64,000 nt of DNA from an uncultured Polaribacter sp. (GCF_947501385.1 NZ_CANMVP010000027.1:1-64000), one strand, 5' to 3'. Numbered from the stretch's first letter, positions 43,955-53,895 are shown. Numbers and translations are program-made. The notes: generated from the letters alone by a model not told the origin.

Positions 43955-46198
43955 ATGATGAAGCATATTAGTACTAAGACAAATACTGTTGTATTGGCCT
44001 TTCTTTTTACATTTTTAGGCTTATGGCAAGTAAATGGACAAAACCAACGAACCATCAGTGTAGCAAAAGCGTTAAGTTTTACAGAGGACTATGGGGTAAT
44101 AATAAAATCCTCCTATACTGGTAGTGGCAGTGTTATTGTGAAAATGAGGGGAATTAATGAGGAATTCGGACACTATAGTTGTGGTCTTAATAGTGCCTAT
44201 GAAATACCCGCAAAGATACTTTTATATAATGCTGAAGTCGACGCAAGCCGTCGGGGTCAAATAAATAATGGGGCTGGGCTGAAAGGAACAGTTTACAATT
44301 CATTTGCTTTTTTAAATTGCGTTTCATCTAAAAACAACTTTTTTCAAGATGTACTAACAAATTGGCCTTCATTCTATAGACGTAATATTCGAACGTATAA
44401 TCGTGTTATGAACCAACCATGGTTTTATAGAATTACTGAAAGGCTTAAAGCAGCAACAGTTCCAGTTACAATTGAAGTAGAATACACAGGGGATATGGGA
44501 CCTGAAGCTATAGAGAAGTTTGTTTTACCAGGTATAACGCTTACTCCAGAAGATCTTACTAACTCAACATTTGTTAAGGGAATTAATTTTTTTATTAGAA
44601 AGGCCGTAGACAATAATACAATCTCTAGTAGGCTTCCTAAGTATCTCAATCATTTAGAAATTACGGAGAATTTGATTAGTAAAGCTGAAAATTTGCAATA
44701 TGAAATAGCTGTTCCAAGAAAGCTGAATACAATTCCTAGCACTTTTAAAACGCGTGATGCTGGTTCATTTACAACCAATTTAATAGTATACCCAAAAGAT
44801 AATAAATTTTATGTAGTTTCTCTTACAAATCCAATCTCTAAAATGGCACCTAACGATAATCTTATATGCGAAGAAATAAGGCCCATTTTCAAAGCAAAAC
44901 TCAATAATGAGTCCAAAACTTATAAGTTGTATAAAATAACTTCACCTTCAAATATTGGTCGAGTCTTTATTACAAAAGTTGGAAAAGCCGGACCCTTTCC
45001 TGCTGCGAAAGGTTTCCTTGGAGTTAAAAGGATTGCAGATACTGATATTAATCGAAAATTTCTAAATAAAAAAGATTTGGCCGATAATGAAAAATTCCTG
45101 ATCGCTTGGCATAGAGGATTTTGGAGAGATTCTCCAGAGAATACACTTCAATCTATTGATGCTGCAAGAGCTTATTTAGCGAGTAGTGATTTGTTAGAAC
45201 TTGATGTTTCTCGTGCTAAAGATATTACTAGCGAGGGCGTTCATAATTATGTACTATTTCATGATCCATTTATGTTTAGAGGATCTAGCACTGGTCCCAA
45301 TAAAAATGAAGATCAGTGTATTGATCCCTACGACAAACTACTGGTTGAAAGTCCCTTGCTTGCTGCTGCAAAACGTGATGATTTAAGAAATACGCTCAAA
45401 AGTCGCTTTCCAGGATATACAGAAGAGGAATATGATAATTGGATAAAGGGACCAACTAATTTTACAAAAGATCAACTTATAGCCATGAAAGTAAGAGATC
45501 GATTTGGATGCTTAACAGATATCACAATTCCTACCCTTGGTGAGGCAATACAAAAAGCAAAAGAAAACAATTTTCCTATTATTGTAGATAAAGGATGGGA
45601 TGATATTGACGGCATTTACTGGGAGGCCATCAAAAATGGTTACGAAGATAATGTTTTCTTCAAAGGAGCAGCAGATGGAAGAAAAGTAGAAAAACTCCGG
45701 CTAATGTATGGAGACGAAATGTTTCAACAAATTGCTTATACACCCTTCTATTTTGATAATCAGGCTCAAAGAGACAAAGATGTAGATTTCACAAATATTG
45801 TTATTTGGTGTGAAGAATTTGTAACTGCTGAATTTAAAGGTTGGAACATACCAGGGTTTGAACTTCAAATCAAATTGAAAGTATCAGATGGTAGCAATGT
45901 AAAACTTGGATTCTCTCCGAAGGGTACCACAAGACTGTTAGATTTCAATAAGAAATACACGGCTACCAAATGGATGGGGATTACGCAGGTTAATCCTACT
46001 GCTTATAATGGTTTTGATAACAAAATTATTTTTATGGATGTAAACGAAATCCCAACAGATGCTAACCCCTATAGTTCTAGATGGGACAGACGTGCAGATT
46101 TGGATTTTAACTTGAACTATATAAAAGCCGATTACTGGACTACTGATAGACCAGATGTAGTTCATGAATTTTTGAAAACAATTGGAAAATTTGATTAA
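43955..46198 (+). CDS. Large exported glycerophosphodiester phosphodiesterase family protein (3 of 3)
   Basis: 747 residues, two to three times a plain GDPD. Signal peptide to about residue 30 (WQVNGQ). Residues ~30-375 are a unique N-terminal region with no recognised domain. The GDPD domain follows: IAWHRGFWRDSPENTLQSI (His386), LLELDVSRAKD (metal E-x-D) and NYVLFHDPFMFRGSSTG (His436), then an insert before TIPTLGEAIQKAKENNFPII. No T9SS tail or lipobox is seen, so it is probably periplasmic or secreted another way. The large extra domain suggests a polymeric or protein-bound substrate. Confidence 0.85.
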   Translation: MMKHISTKTNTVVLAFLFTFLGLWQVNGQNQRTISVAKALSFTEDYGVIIKSSYTGSGSVIVKMRGINEEFGHYSCGLNSAYEIPAKILLYNAEVDASRRGQINNGAGLKGTVYNSFAFLNCVSSKNNFFQDVLTNWPSFYRRNIRTYNRVMNQPWFYRITERLKAATVPVTIEVEYTGDMGPEAIEKFVLPGITLTPEDLTNSTFVKGINFFIRKAVDNNTISSRLPKYLNHLEITENLISKAENLQYEIAVPRKLNTIPSTFKTRDAGSFTTNLIVYPKDNKFYVVSLTNPISKMAPNDNLICEEIRPIFKAKLNNESKTYKLYKITSPSNIGRVFITKVGKAGPFPAAKGFLGVKRIADTDINRKFLNKKDLADNEKFLIAWHRGFWRDSPENTLQSIDAARAYLASSDLLELDVSRAKDITSEGVHNYVLFHDPFMFRGSSTGPNKNEDQCIDPYDKLLVESPLLAAAKRDDLRNTLKSRFPGYTEEEYDNWIKGPTNFTKDQLIAMKVRDRFGCLTDITIPTLGEAIQKAKENNFPIIVDKGWDDIDGIYWEAIKNGYEDNVFFKGAADGRKVEKLRLMYGDEMFQQIAYTPFYFDNQAQRDKDVDFTNIVIWCEEFVTAEFKGWNIPGFELQIKLKVSDGSNVKLGFSPKGTTRLLDFNKKYTATKWMGITQVNPTAYNGFDNKIIFMDVNEIPTDANPYSSRWDRRADLDFNLNYIKADYWTTDRPDVVHEFLKTIGKFD

Positions 46199-46214
46199 TT
46201 TAAAAACTAAACAT

Positions 46215-47414
46215 ATGAAAATTTTAATAATATTAATGTTTTTTTGCAGCCCATATTTGTTAAATGCACAATCTCATAGAATTTGGTGGACTTTTGATAG
46301 CGATGATGTAGCTCAAGTTAATGGGACTTCTACTTTTAAAGCGTTTGATTATCCATCAGGTTCTAATCAAACAACTGTTATACCTGATTTAACAGCCGAA
46401 ATTAGTAATACAATCCTTTATGTTGACGATCGTTATGGAGCTAAAGGAGCAATCTTATTTAATGATCCTGGAGCTGCAATCAATTTCTCATCATCGTCTA
46501 GCAGTCAAACTGGCGATCAAGCTAAATTTTTTGGACTTGCTCCCTTTTATAGCCAAGCTGATAGCATGGATGAAATGACCGTTTCAGTTTGGGTAAATTT
46601 TAAAAATGAAACGGGAAATGAACGAATTATTTTTGGGGCCAGTGAAAATCCATTTAGTCCCATAAAATTTGGCCTCTCATTAAGAAACACAACGCTTTAT
46701 CTAAAACAGTATTATACAACACCAGCAGCAAACATCGGCAAAGAATGGGACTATGAACTCTTTAAGCCAGGAGCCTTTGATGCAGGAAGGGGATGGTATC
46801 ATGTTACTGTTATCTTTGCAAAGACCCAAAAGTATATGCGTGTTCTTATTGGTAAACCAAATGGTGGTGCTGAATATGGACCTAGTACTGACCCTAATAT
46901 CCCAGGGAATAATAAATTGAAAAGAGAATTTGATGGTAGATTAATATGGGTTCCTGGTATACGAGAAAAGTTAAAAAACTTTAACTATTGGGGTATTCGC
47001 AATGCTAATGGACTTATTTTCGATGATCTGATGGTTTACAACAGAGCGTTAACGTTAGATGAGGCAAAAAATGCTTATTTTGAGCAAAAGGTAGCAGTAC
47101 CAGTATCAAAATCATCTTTAATAGTTAAAACAATCGTCGGCGAATCAGAATTAATAGAAGATATGGTTTTATACCCAAATCCTACCAGTGGATTGGTAAC
47201 AATAAGTTTACCATCAAACATAAAAGATGGAACTAAATTAAAGCTAAAACTCTTAAGTTTATTAGGAAGTAGGTTATGGGAAGCTAATACTATTGTGCAA
47301 AGTAATGTAATTAAAAAAGATTTAAAGAACGGTTTGAATTTACCTTCAGGCATATATATAGTAAGTTTAGAGGGACAGGGTTTTTATGAAAAAAGAGAAA
47401 TTTACATAGAATAG
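46215..47414 (+). CDS. LamG/concanavalin-like T9SS-secreted protein
   Basis: 399 residues. Signal peptide (MKILIILMFFCSPYLLNAQ). A LamG-type jelly-roll (about 90-290) is suggested by MTVSVWVNFKNETGNERII, GRGWYHVTVIFAKTQKY and LIFDDLMVYNRALTLDEAKN. The C-terminal ~85 residues are a type A T9SS sorting domain (LYPNPTSGLVTISLP...NLPSGIYIVSL), which directs export and anchoring on the cell surface. The frame is open from 46182, but the ATG at 46215 starts the signal peptide. Last gene of the GDPD cluster, ended by a hairpin. Probably a surface substrate-binding protein. Confidence 0.87.
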   Translation: MKILIILMFFCSPYLLNAQSHRIWWTFDSDDVAQVNGTSTFKAFDYPSGSNQTTVIPDLTAEISNTILYVDDRYGAKGAILFNDPGAAINFSSSSSSQTGDQAKFFGLAPFYSQADSMDEMTVSVWVNFKNETGNERIIFGASENPFSPIKFGLSLRNTTLYLKQYYTTPAANIGKEWDYELFKPGAFDAGRGWYHVTVIFAKTQKYMRVLIGKPNGGAEYGPSTDPNIPGNNKLKREFDGRLIWVPGIREKLKNFNYWGIRNANGLIFDDLMVYNRALTLDEAKNAYFEQKVAVPVSKSSLIVKTIVGESELIEDMVLYPNPTSGLVTISLPSNIKDGTKLKLKLLSLLGSRLWEANTIVQSNVIKKDLKNGLNLPSGIYIVSLEGQGFYEKREIYIE

Positions 47415-47450
47415 TTTTAACCAATTATTTGGTTGAACCATTTTTTGATT

Positions 47451-47483
47451 AAAAGCGATTTCTTCTGAAGTCGTTTTTTTTTA
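47451..47483 (+). terminator. Rho-independent terminator ending the GDPD locus
   Basis: AAAAGCGATTTC and GAAGTCGTTTT pair around TTCT, followed by a run of T. The next 263 bases (47484-47746) show no gene. Confidence 0.65.
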
Positions 47484-47746
47484 GATAAAATTTAAGGTTC
47501 TACTCAAATTTACTTTAAACCAAAAATCTACTACTTTATTAATATTAAGGTGTTTTTAACACGAGGTTATTTGGTAATAACTCCGTAGAACTTTTTAATC
47601 TATGTAATTGGGTTATCCATTTAGTTCTCAAAAACATGATATTTGAAAATTAAGAATTTGTCTAAACCATTGGTGTTAAAAGGACTTACAATATAAGATC
47701 TTTACAAGGCATTGTATAATTTCTTATTAATTTGCATTTTTATCTT

Positions 47747-48660
47747 ATGAAATTTATACAACAACTTACATTAGCAGATAGAATTTGTGATCTCCGCACA
47801 CGAAAAATAAAACGCGCTTTTTTCACCCAATTAAATTGAGATTCCGTTACCAAAGTTTTAAAACAGCACTATATCAAGGGTAGAAGTGCCATAGGCAAAC
47901 CAAGCTATAATGTTTGTTACTTTTTAAAATTAGTTTACTACAAACATGGTATGGTTTGAGTGATTATGAAGTTGAAGATCGAGTAAACGATAGCATTTGC
48001 TGTAGTTACTTTTGTGGCTTACATATAGATGCTGTGTCACCAGACCACAGTACATTAAGTTGTTTTAGAAGCATCATGCCAAAAGCAAAAGCTTACGAGT
48101 CTTTTTTTAAAGAAATAAACCAACAGCTAGAAGCGCATATTATCACTGTAAAAACTAGCGCTATAAATGATGACAGTGTTATGGATACAACTTTAAAACC
48201 CAAAGGCAAAACCAATCATAAAGTAATAGAGGACAGACAGAAAAGACGAACAAGAAGTTGAGGTTATAAAAGAGTATGCAAATTCTGTAGATACTGATTC
48301 TGCATGGTTAAAAAAGATACGGTGCTTATAGATTTTGTTACAAAAAGCACCATGTGACAGACAATTATGGCCTAGTTTTAGGACGTTCCTTTAAAAGCAG
48401 ACAAAGGCTATCAATCAAATAAAAACGAAGAGATACTAAAAACGAAGTTTAAAAACATATCCTAAAAAAGGCTTAAAAAAAAAACTGTTAATCCTTTGAG
48501 AAAAGAAATTCAATAAACTTATCGGAAAACAAGATTTAAGTTAGAACGCAAATTTGGCAGTATAAAGCGATGGTTTTGTGGTGGAACAGCAAGACATAGA
48601 GGTGTCTATAAAATGTATACTTAAAACCTCAAGGAAGCCATGAATTACATTTTGTATCGA
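47747..48660 (+). pseudogene. Degenerate IS5-type transposase
   Basis: Starts MKFIQQLTLADRICDLRTRK and is then interrupted by stops and frameshifts. The best preserved piece (47914-48261) reads DYEVEDRVNDSICCSYFCGL and SPDHSTLSCFRSIM, the IS5/DUF772 N-terminal pattern. Further on, in another frame, FKLERKFGSIKRWFCGGTAR and LKEAMNYILYRS give the C-terminal DDE end. At least three disruptions occur, so it is dead. The tail to 49057 is non-coding. Confidence 0.85.
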
Positions 48661-48936
48661 AGTACATAGATAATTGCGTCTAATTGTAAAAATTAAGAAA
48701 AATACGGTTTGAAAAACAAGCATATAAACCCAAAACACAATAAAAAGTATACTAAAAGACAAAACTTAACTAAAAAAGAAACAAAAAGATCTAGCCCACA
48801 TTGAATGATTCTTTTGCAACGGTCTTAATATATTGAAAAATAAAATACGAAACTTAAATGGTAACCCAACTATTTAAAATCAAAAAAATCAAACAGCAAA
48901 AGCAAACATTTTGTTCAATATAGCTACTTATTTAAA

Positions 48937-49057
48937 ATTTCACACTTTTTCGTATATAATTTCATACTTATTTACCTATAATTTCCATCCTTTCAATATT
49001 GGAATACCAGTTTTTTGAACATAACTTACTATCTATTATTAACTTAAATTTTAGATA
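48937..49057 (+). repeat. Upstream region shared with the second FG-GAP gene (copy 1)
   Basis: Shares AAAATTTCACAC, TCCTTTCAATATTG, AACATAACTTAC and TATTAACTTAAATTTTAGA with 52248-52364, the region before the paralogous gene. The duplication that made the two genes thus included the promoter region. Confidence 0.75.
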
Positions 49058-51880
49058 ATGAAAAAAATAATTACTTTTGCATCAATTTTACTTTGCACTA
49101 CATTAGGTGCACAAAATTTTACTTTAGTAGCAGGGACTCCTTTTACTGGAACAACTGATGGCTCCGCTCACCTTGTAGACATCGACGGTGATGGAGACTT
49201 AGATTTTTTTAATACAGGAGATCAAGGAGGCTCTGGGTTTCAGGGGATAGCAGAATTATATACCAATGATGGTAGTGGTAATTTTACTTTAGTAGCAGGT
49301 ACTCCTTTCGCAGGGGTTGAAAGTGCAAGTGCTGCATTTGCAGATTTAGATGGTGATTGTGATCAAGACCTTATTTTAACGGGAAGCATTTCTGGGGGAA
49401 GAATTGCAAATATGTACACAAATGATGGTACGGGTATATTTACTTTGGTAGCGGGGACACCTTTTTTAGATGTTAGCGTTGGTGATGTGGTCATTTCAGA
49501 TTTAGATGGTGATACAGACTTAGATGTTATTATCTCTGGATATAACTCAGCTGCAGCTGCTAGAATTTCTGTTGTTTATAAAAATGATGGTTCAGGAACA
49601 TTTACCGAGTTTACAGCAAGTCCAGCATTTGCAGCAGCAAATGAAGGTGACGTAGATGTAGCAGATGTTGATGGCGATGGCGATGTAGATCTATTAATTA
49701 CGGGTGATGATGGTCCTGGTGAATTAACAAAACTTTTCATTAATGATGGTGCTGGAGTCTTTACAGAAGATGCTACTGCCTCTACTCTATTTACAGACTT
49801 AAGAGATTCAGATGCAGATTTTGCAGATATTGATGGAGATGGTGACCAAGATTTATTAATTTCTGGTAGGTTTGCGTCTTCAGACAGAGAAGCATATTTA
49901 TATACGAATGATGGCTCTGGTTCTTTTACTTTAGTTACTGGAACTCCTTTTTTTGGAGGAAATGCTGGAACAGTTGACTTTTTTGATGCGGATAATGACG
50001 GTGATGAAGACGTGTTAATTTCTGGTTACGAAAATACTGTAGGGAATAGATTTACAAGATTATTTAGCAATAATGGTTCAGGAGTTTTTACAGAAGAAAC
50101 GTCCGTAGCAATTACTGGTATTAATAATGCAGATATAGCCATTGGTGATGTAGATGGAAATGGTACAAAGGATATAATTATTGTTGGTTTCTCAACTACA
50201 AGAATTACCGAAATGTATACAAATTCAAACACTTCAGTACAAATAACATCTTCTGCAAATGGTTTTTGGGATGAAACCACTACTTGGGTAGGTGGTGTAG
50301 TACCTACTACTACAAATGATGTAGTAATTTCTTCTAATCATAGTGTAACAATAAGAACAACTGGAGTAGCAGCTAAATCAATTAAAACTATAGGTACCAG
50401 TCAACTTCTTATAAATGCCGAACAAAATTTAACAATAACAAAAGATGTTACTACAACGTCAAATAGTAATATCCTTTTTGTTCCTGAAAATAATAAAAAT
50501 ATGGGAACATTAATTTTTGGAGGGATGCATACGGGATGTAATATTTCAGCCAAATTAAGATTACCAAGTAACGATAATTGGCATTTAATTTCTTCTCCTT
50601 TGAAGCAAGCAACAATTAATAATTTTATTAATGATGCAACAACAATTGTAACAAATGGCAGTAGTAAATATTCATTAGCTTCCTATAATGATGCAAATAC
50701 TACAGGATTAAAATACACTTATTTCTCTAATCCATTACCAAATATAACTGATGTATTTGGGAAAGGTCAAGGGTATTCTACTAAAGTAAATAATACAGTA
50801 GATATTACGAAACCAGATGTTGAATTTAAAGGTCAACTAAATAATGTAGATTTATCTTATACTATTTCAGACGGTGGTAATGGTTTCAATTTAGTAGGTA
50901 ACCCTTTTACTGCTTATTTATACGCAAATACAACCGCACATGCAACCAATAACGTTTTAGCTGAAAACGCTACAATTTTGGATGAAGCTACTTTGTGGTT
51001 TTGGGACAATACGATAGGTGGGTCAGGAGATTGGGTAACAAAAAATATTGGAGACGTAGCAGCATATCACATATCGCCTATACAAGGTTTCTTTGTAAAA
51101 GCAAAAACTGGTGGAGGTAATTTTAAATTTAAAGAAAATATGCAAACGCACTCAAAAATTGATGGCTTTTACAAAACTTCTAATGGTAGATTTGAAATAG
51201 ATTTATCAATTGCAACAACTAATATTAGCAGAAGTACTTCTATTAGATATATAGAAAACTCTACAACTTCTTTTGATAATGGTTTTGATAGTTCTATGTT
51301 CGGTGGTTATAGTTCAGAATTTGCTTTATATACTGAGCTAGTAGAAAGTAATACAGGTAAAAAATTAGCCATCCAAGCTTTACCTAATGCAAATTTTCAA
51401 GAGATGATTGTTCCTGTAGGTGTGAATGCGAAAGTTGGTTCAGAAATTACCTTTAAAGCAAACGCTATAAATTTAATTGAAGGTTATAATGTATATTTAG
51501 AAGATCGAACAAATAATACGTTTACACGATTAGGTGAAATAAATTCAGAATATAAAACAACAGTTTCTGAAGCAGTAACAAAAGGTCGTTTTTTCTTACA
51601 TACAAGTACTTCTTCTGTATTAGGTTTAGATTCGGATTCAGATTTGTTAAATAGTGTAAGTATTTATAGCACTAGTAATAATAACTTAAAAATTATAGGT
51701 TTACAAAAAAGGAAAACTACTGTTTCTCTATTCAACATTTTAGGAAAAGAAGTTATGATAACTTCTTTTGAAGGCGATAATGTAAATAACATTTTATTAC
51801 CAATTTTAACAAAAGGAGTTTATGTTGTAAAACTTCAAACTGAAACAGGAAACCTAAATAAAAAAATAATTATAGAATAA
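49058..51880 (+). CDS. FG-GAP/VCBS-repeat T9SS-secreted surface protein (long paralogue)
   Basis: 940 residues. Signal peptide (MKKIITFASILLCTTLGAQ). Residues ~20-390 are seven or so FG-GAP/VCBS repeats with calcium-binding-type D-x-D-x-D-G-D loops (LVDIDGDGDLDFFNTGD, DVDGDGDVDLLITGDDGPG, DIDGDGDQDLLISG). Residues ~400-850 are a beta-rich region with a GNPFTAYL-type element. The C-terminal ~75 residues are a T9SS type A sorting domain (VSLFNILGKEVMITSFEG, KGVYVVKLQTETGN). The repeat part is near-identical to the 475-aa protein downstream. Likely a large adhesin or substrate-binding surface protein. Confidence 0.88.
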   Translation: MKKIITFASILLCTTLGAQNFTLVAGTPFTGTTDGSAHLVDIDGDGDLDFFNTGDQGGSGFQGIAELYTNDGSGNFTLVAGTPFAGVESASAAFADLDGDCDQDLILTGSISGGRIANMYTNDGTGIFTLVAGTPFLDVSVGDVVISDLDGDTDLDVIISGYNSAAAARISVVYKNDGSGTFTEFTASPAFAAANEGDVDVADVDGDGDVDLLITGDDGPGELTKLFINDGAGVFTEDATASTLFTDLRDSDADFADIDGDGDQDLLISGRFASSDREAYLYTNDGSGSFTLVTGTPFFGGNAGTVDFFDADNDGDEDVLISGYENTVGNRFTRLFSNNGSGVFTEETSVAITGINNADIAIGDVDGNGTKDIIIVGFSTTRITEMYTNSNTSVQITSSANGFWDETTTWVGGVVPTTTNDVVISSNHSVTIRTTGVAAKSIKTIGTSQLLINAEQNLTITKDVTTTSNSNILFVPENNKNMGTLIFGGMHTGCNISAKLRLPSNDNWHLISSPLKQATINNFINDATTIVTNGSSKYSLASYNDANTTGLKYTYFSNPLPNITDVFGKGQGYSTKVNNTVDITKPDVEFKGQLNNVDLSYTISDGGNGFNLVGNPFTAYLYANTTAHATNNVLAENATILDEATLWFWDNTIGGSGDWVTKNIGDVAAYHISPIQGFFVKAKTGGGNFKFKENMQTHSKIDGFYKTSNGRFEIDLSIATTNISRSTSIRYIENSTTSFDNGFDSSMFGGYSSEFALYTELVESNTGKKLAIQALPNANFQEMIVPVGVNAKVGSEITFKANAINLIEGYNVYLEDRTNNTFTRLGEINSEYKTTVSEAVTKGRFFLHTSTSSVLGLDSDSDLLNSVSIYSTSNNNLKIIGLQKRKTTVSLFNILGKEVMITSFEGDNVNNILLPILTKGVYVVKLQTETGNLNKKIIIE

Positions 51881-51908
51881 TTTACGAGAATATAAAAAAC
51901 AAGACATC

Positions 51909-52076
51909 ATGAAAAAAAACATAGAAAACAGTCAAGAAATCACTCGTAAAGACGCTCTTAAAAAAATTGGTAATTACGGTAAATATACAGCACTAACTGC
52001 CTTAGGAACTTATATGATTTTAAATCCACAGAAAGCACAAGCTGCTAGCCCTGAAGCCCCAGGTACTGGCTTTTAA
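51909..52076 (+). CDS. 55-residue small protein with Tat/signal-like hydrophobic segment
   Basis: ATG at 51909, TAA at 52074-52076. Begins MKKNIENSQEITRKDALKKI, continues GNYGKYTALTALGTYMILNP, and ends QKAQAASPEAPGTGF. The TRKDALKKIG element resembles an imperfect twin-arginine n-region. A hydrophobic helix follows, and AQA could be a signal-peptidase site. Cleavage there would leave only ASPEAPGTGF. It lies 28 bases after the long FG-GAP gene and before a terminator, so the two are cotranscribed. Similar small ORFs beside FG-GAP/T9SS genes are, from memory, common in flavobacteria. Function unknown. Confidence 0.7.
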   Translation: MKKNIENSQEITRKDALKKIGNYGKYTALTALGTYMILNPQKAQAASPEAPGTGF

Positions 52077-52100
52077 ATTTTGTATAATTATAATTAATTA

Positions 52101-52133
52101 AGCCGGTGAAATTATATCTTCACTGGCTTTTTA
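52101..52133 (+). terminator. Rho-independent terminator after the 55-aa gene
   Basis: AGCCGGTGAA and TTCACTGGCTTTTT pair around an eight-base loop, with one G-U pair. Confidence 0.75.
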
Positions 52134-52247
52134 TTTTAAGAAAATTGAAGAAGTATTTTTAGATGAATATTCTGTTTAGAAGAGTTTAAAAAATACACTT
52201 ATAAACAATAAATTATTCTTGTGTTATTTTAATTTTTAAATCAAAAT

Positions 52248-52364
52248 TTCACACATATTTTAATAAAATTTCACACATATCATATAAAATTTCTCTCCTT
52301 TCAATATTGTTATATCTGTTTTTAAACATAACTTACAAATAATTATTAACTTAAATTTTAGACA
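52248..52364 (+). repeat. Upstream region shared with the first FG-GAP gene (copy 2)
   Basis: Counterpart of 48937-49057. Contains two AAAATTTCACACATAT units, TCCTTTCAATATTG, AACATAACTTAC and TATTAACTTAAATTTTAGA before the ATG. Confidence 0.75.
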
Positions 52365-53792
52365 ATGAAAATAACAATTACTTTTTTATCAATTTTACTG
52401 TGTACTAGTTTAGTCGCACAAAATTTCTCTTTGGTGTCTGGCACATCTTTTACTGGAACTACTGATGGTTCTGCTCATTTAGTAGATATTGACGGCGATG
52501 GAGATTTAGACTTTTTTAATACAGGAGACCAAGGAGGCTCTGGTTTTCAGGGTATAGCAGAATTATACACAAATGATGGTAGTGGTAATTTTGCTTTAGT
52601 AGCAGGCACTCCTTTCACAGCTGTTGAAAGTGCAAGTGCTGCATTTGCAGATTTAGATGGTGATGGTGATCAAGATCTTATTTTAACTGGAAGTATTTCT
52701 GGTGGAAGAGTTGCAAACATGTATACAAACGATGGTTCTGGTAACTTTACATTAGTATCTGGTACTCCTTTTCTAGATGTAAGTGTTGGTGATGTTGTAA
52801 TAGCCGATTTAGATGGCGATGCCGATTTAGATGTTATTATCTCTGGATATAATACAGCGGCTGCAGCTAGAATTTCCGTTGTTTATAAAAATGATGGTAC
52901 AGGAACATTTACCATATTTACAGCAAGCCCTGCATTTGCATCAGCAAATGAAGGTGACGTAGATTTAGCGGATGTAGATGGCGATGGTGATGTAGATCTA
53001 TTAATAACGGGTGATGATGGTCCTGGGGAGTTAACAAAACTTTATTTGAATGATGGTACAGGTGTATTTACTGAAGACGCAGCTGCCTCTGCTTTATTTA
53101 CAGATATGAGAGATTCTGATGCAGATTTTGCTGATATTGACGGTGATGGGGATCAAGATTTATTAATTAGTGGAAGATTTGCATCTTCAGATAGAGAAGC
53201 ATACTTATACACAAATAACGGTTCAGGATTTTTTACATTGGTGACTGATACTCCATTTTTTGGTGGGAATGCAGGTACAGTAGATTTCTTTGATGCAGAT
53301 AACGATGGCCATCAAGATGTTTTAATATCTGGTTATGAGAATACTGAAGGAAATAGATTTACAAGATTATATAGTAATAATGGTTCAGGGATTTTCACAG
53401 AAAAGACATCAGAAACAATTACGGGGATTAATAATGCAGATATAGCTATTGGCGATGTAGATGGTAATGGTACAAAAGACATTATTATTGTTGGGTATTC
53501 AACTACGAGAATTACTGAAATGTATTTAAATAGTGGTGCAGTATTAAAACTAGATAGCTCTAAAATATTAAGTAATAGTATAACCGTTTTTCCAAACCCT
53601 TCAAGTAGTATAGTATATACGAATACTGGTAATAAAGAATTAATAGGCATTCAACTAATAGATTATACAGGAAGAGTAATTAAAAGCTCTTCTAAAAATT
53701 CAATTGATATTTCTCAAGTTTCTTCTGGTAGTTATTTTTTGAAATTAGAGTTTGAAAATAAATCTGTAACTAAAAAGATTATAAAAAAATAA
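52365..53792 (+). CDS. FG-GAP/VCBS-repeat T9SS-secreted surface protein (short paralogue)
   Basis: 475 residues. Signal peptide (MKITITFLSILLCTSLVAQ). The FG-GAP/VCBS repeat part (about 20-390) is near-identical to that of the 940-aa paralogue, with the same loop sequences. It jumps directly to a T9SS type A sorting domain (SITVFPNPSSSIVYTNTGN...QVSSGSYFLKLEF). Compared with the long form it lacks the ~450-residue middle region and has a different sorting domain. It is therefore a tandem duplicate whose 3' part was replaced or lost. Own promoter region and terminator. Confidence 0.9.
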   Translation: MKITITFLSILLCTSLVAQNFSLVSGTSFTGTTDGSAHLVDIDGDGDLDFFNTGDQGGSGFQGIAELYTNDGSGNFALVAGTPFTAVESASAAFADLDGDGDQDLILTGSISGGRVANMYTNDGSGNFTLVSGTPFLDVSVGDVVIADLDGDADLDVIISGYNTAAAARISVVYKNDGTGTFTIFTASPAFASANEGDVDLADVDGDGDVDLLITGDDGPGELTKLYLNDGTGVFTEDAAASALFTDMRDSDADFADIDGDGDQDLLISGRFASSDREAYLYTNNGSGFFTLVTDTPFFGGNAGTVDFFDADNDGHQDVLISGYENTEGNRFTRLYSNNGSGIFTEKTSETITGINNADIAIGDVDGNGTKDIIIVGYSTTRITEMYLNSGAVLKLDSSKILSNSITVFPNPSSSIVYTNTGNKELIGIQLIDYTGRVIKSSSKNSIDISQVSSGSYFLKLEFENKSVTKKIIKK

Positions 53793-53813
53793 TTTTTATT
53801 TATTACTATTTAA

Positions 53814-53856
53814 GAAGGCTACAGAACGAATCGTTATACTCTGTAGCCTTTTTTTG
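53814..53856 (+). terminator. Rho-independent terminator after the short FG-GAP gene
   Basis: AAGGCTACAGA and TCTGTAGCCTT form an 11-bp stem (loop about 14 bases) followed by TTTTT. Confidence 0.85.
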
Positions 53857-53895
53857 TATCCTTTAAAATGTTATACAACATTAATTCTTTATAAA

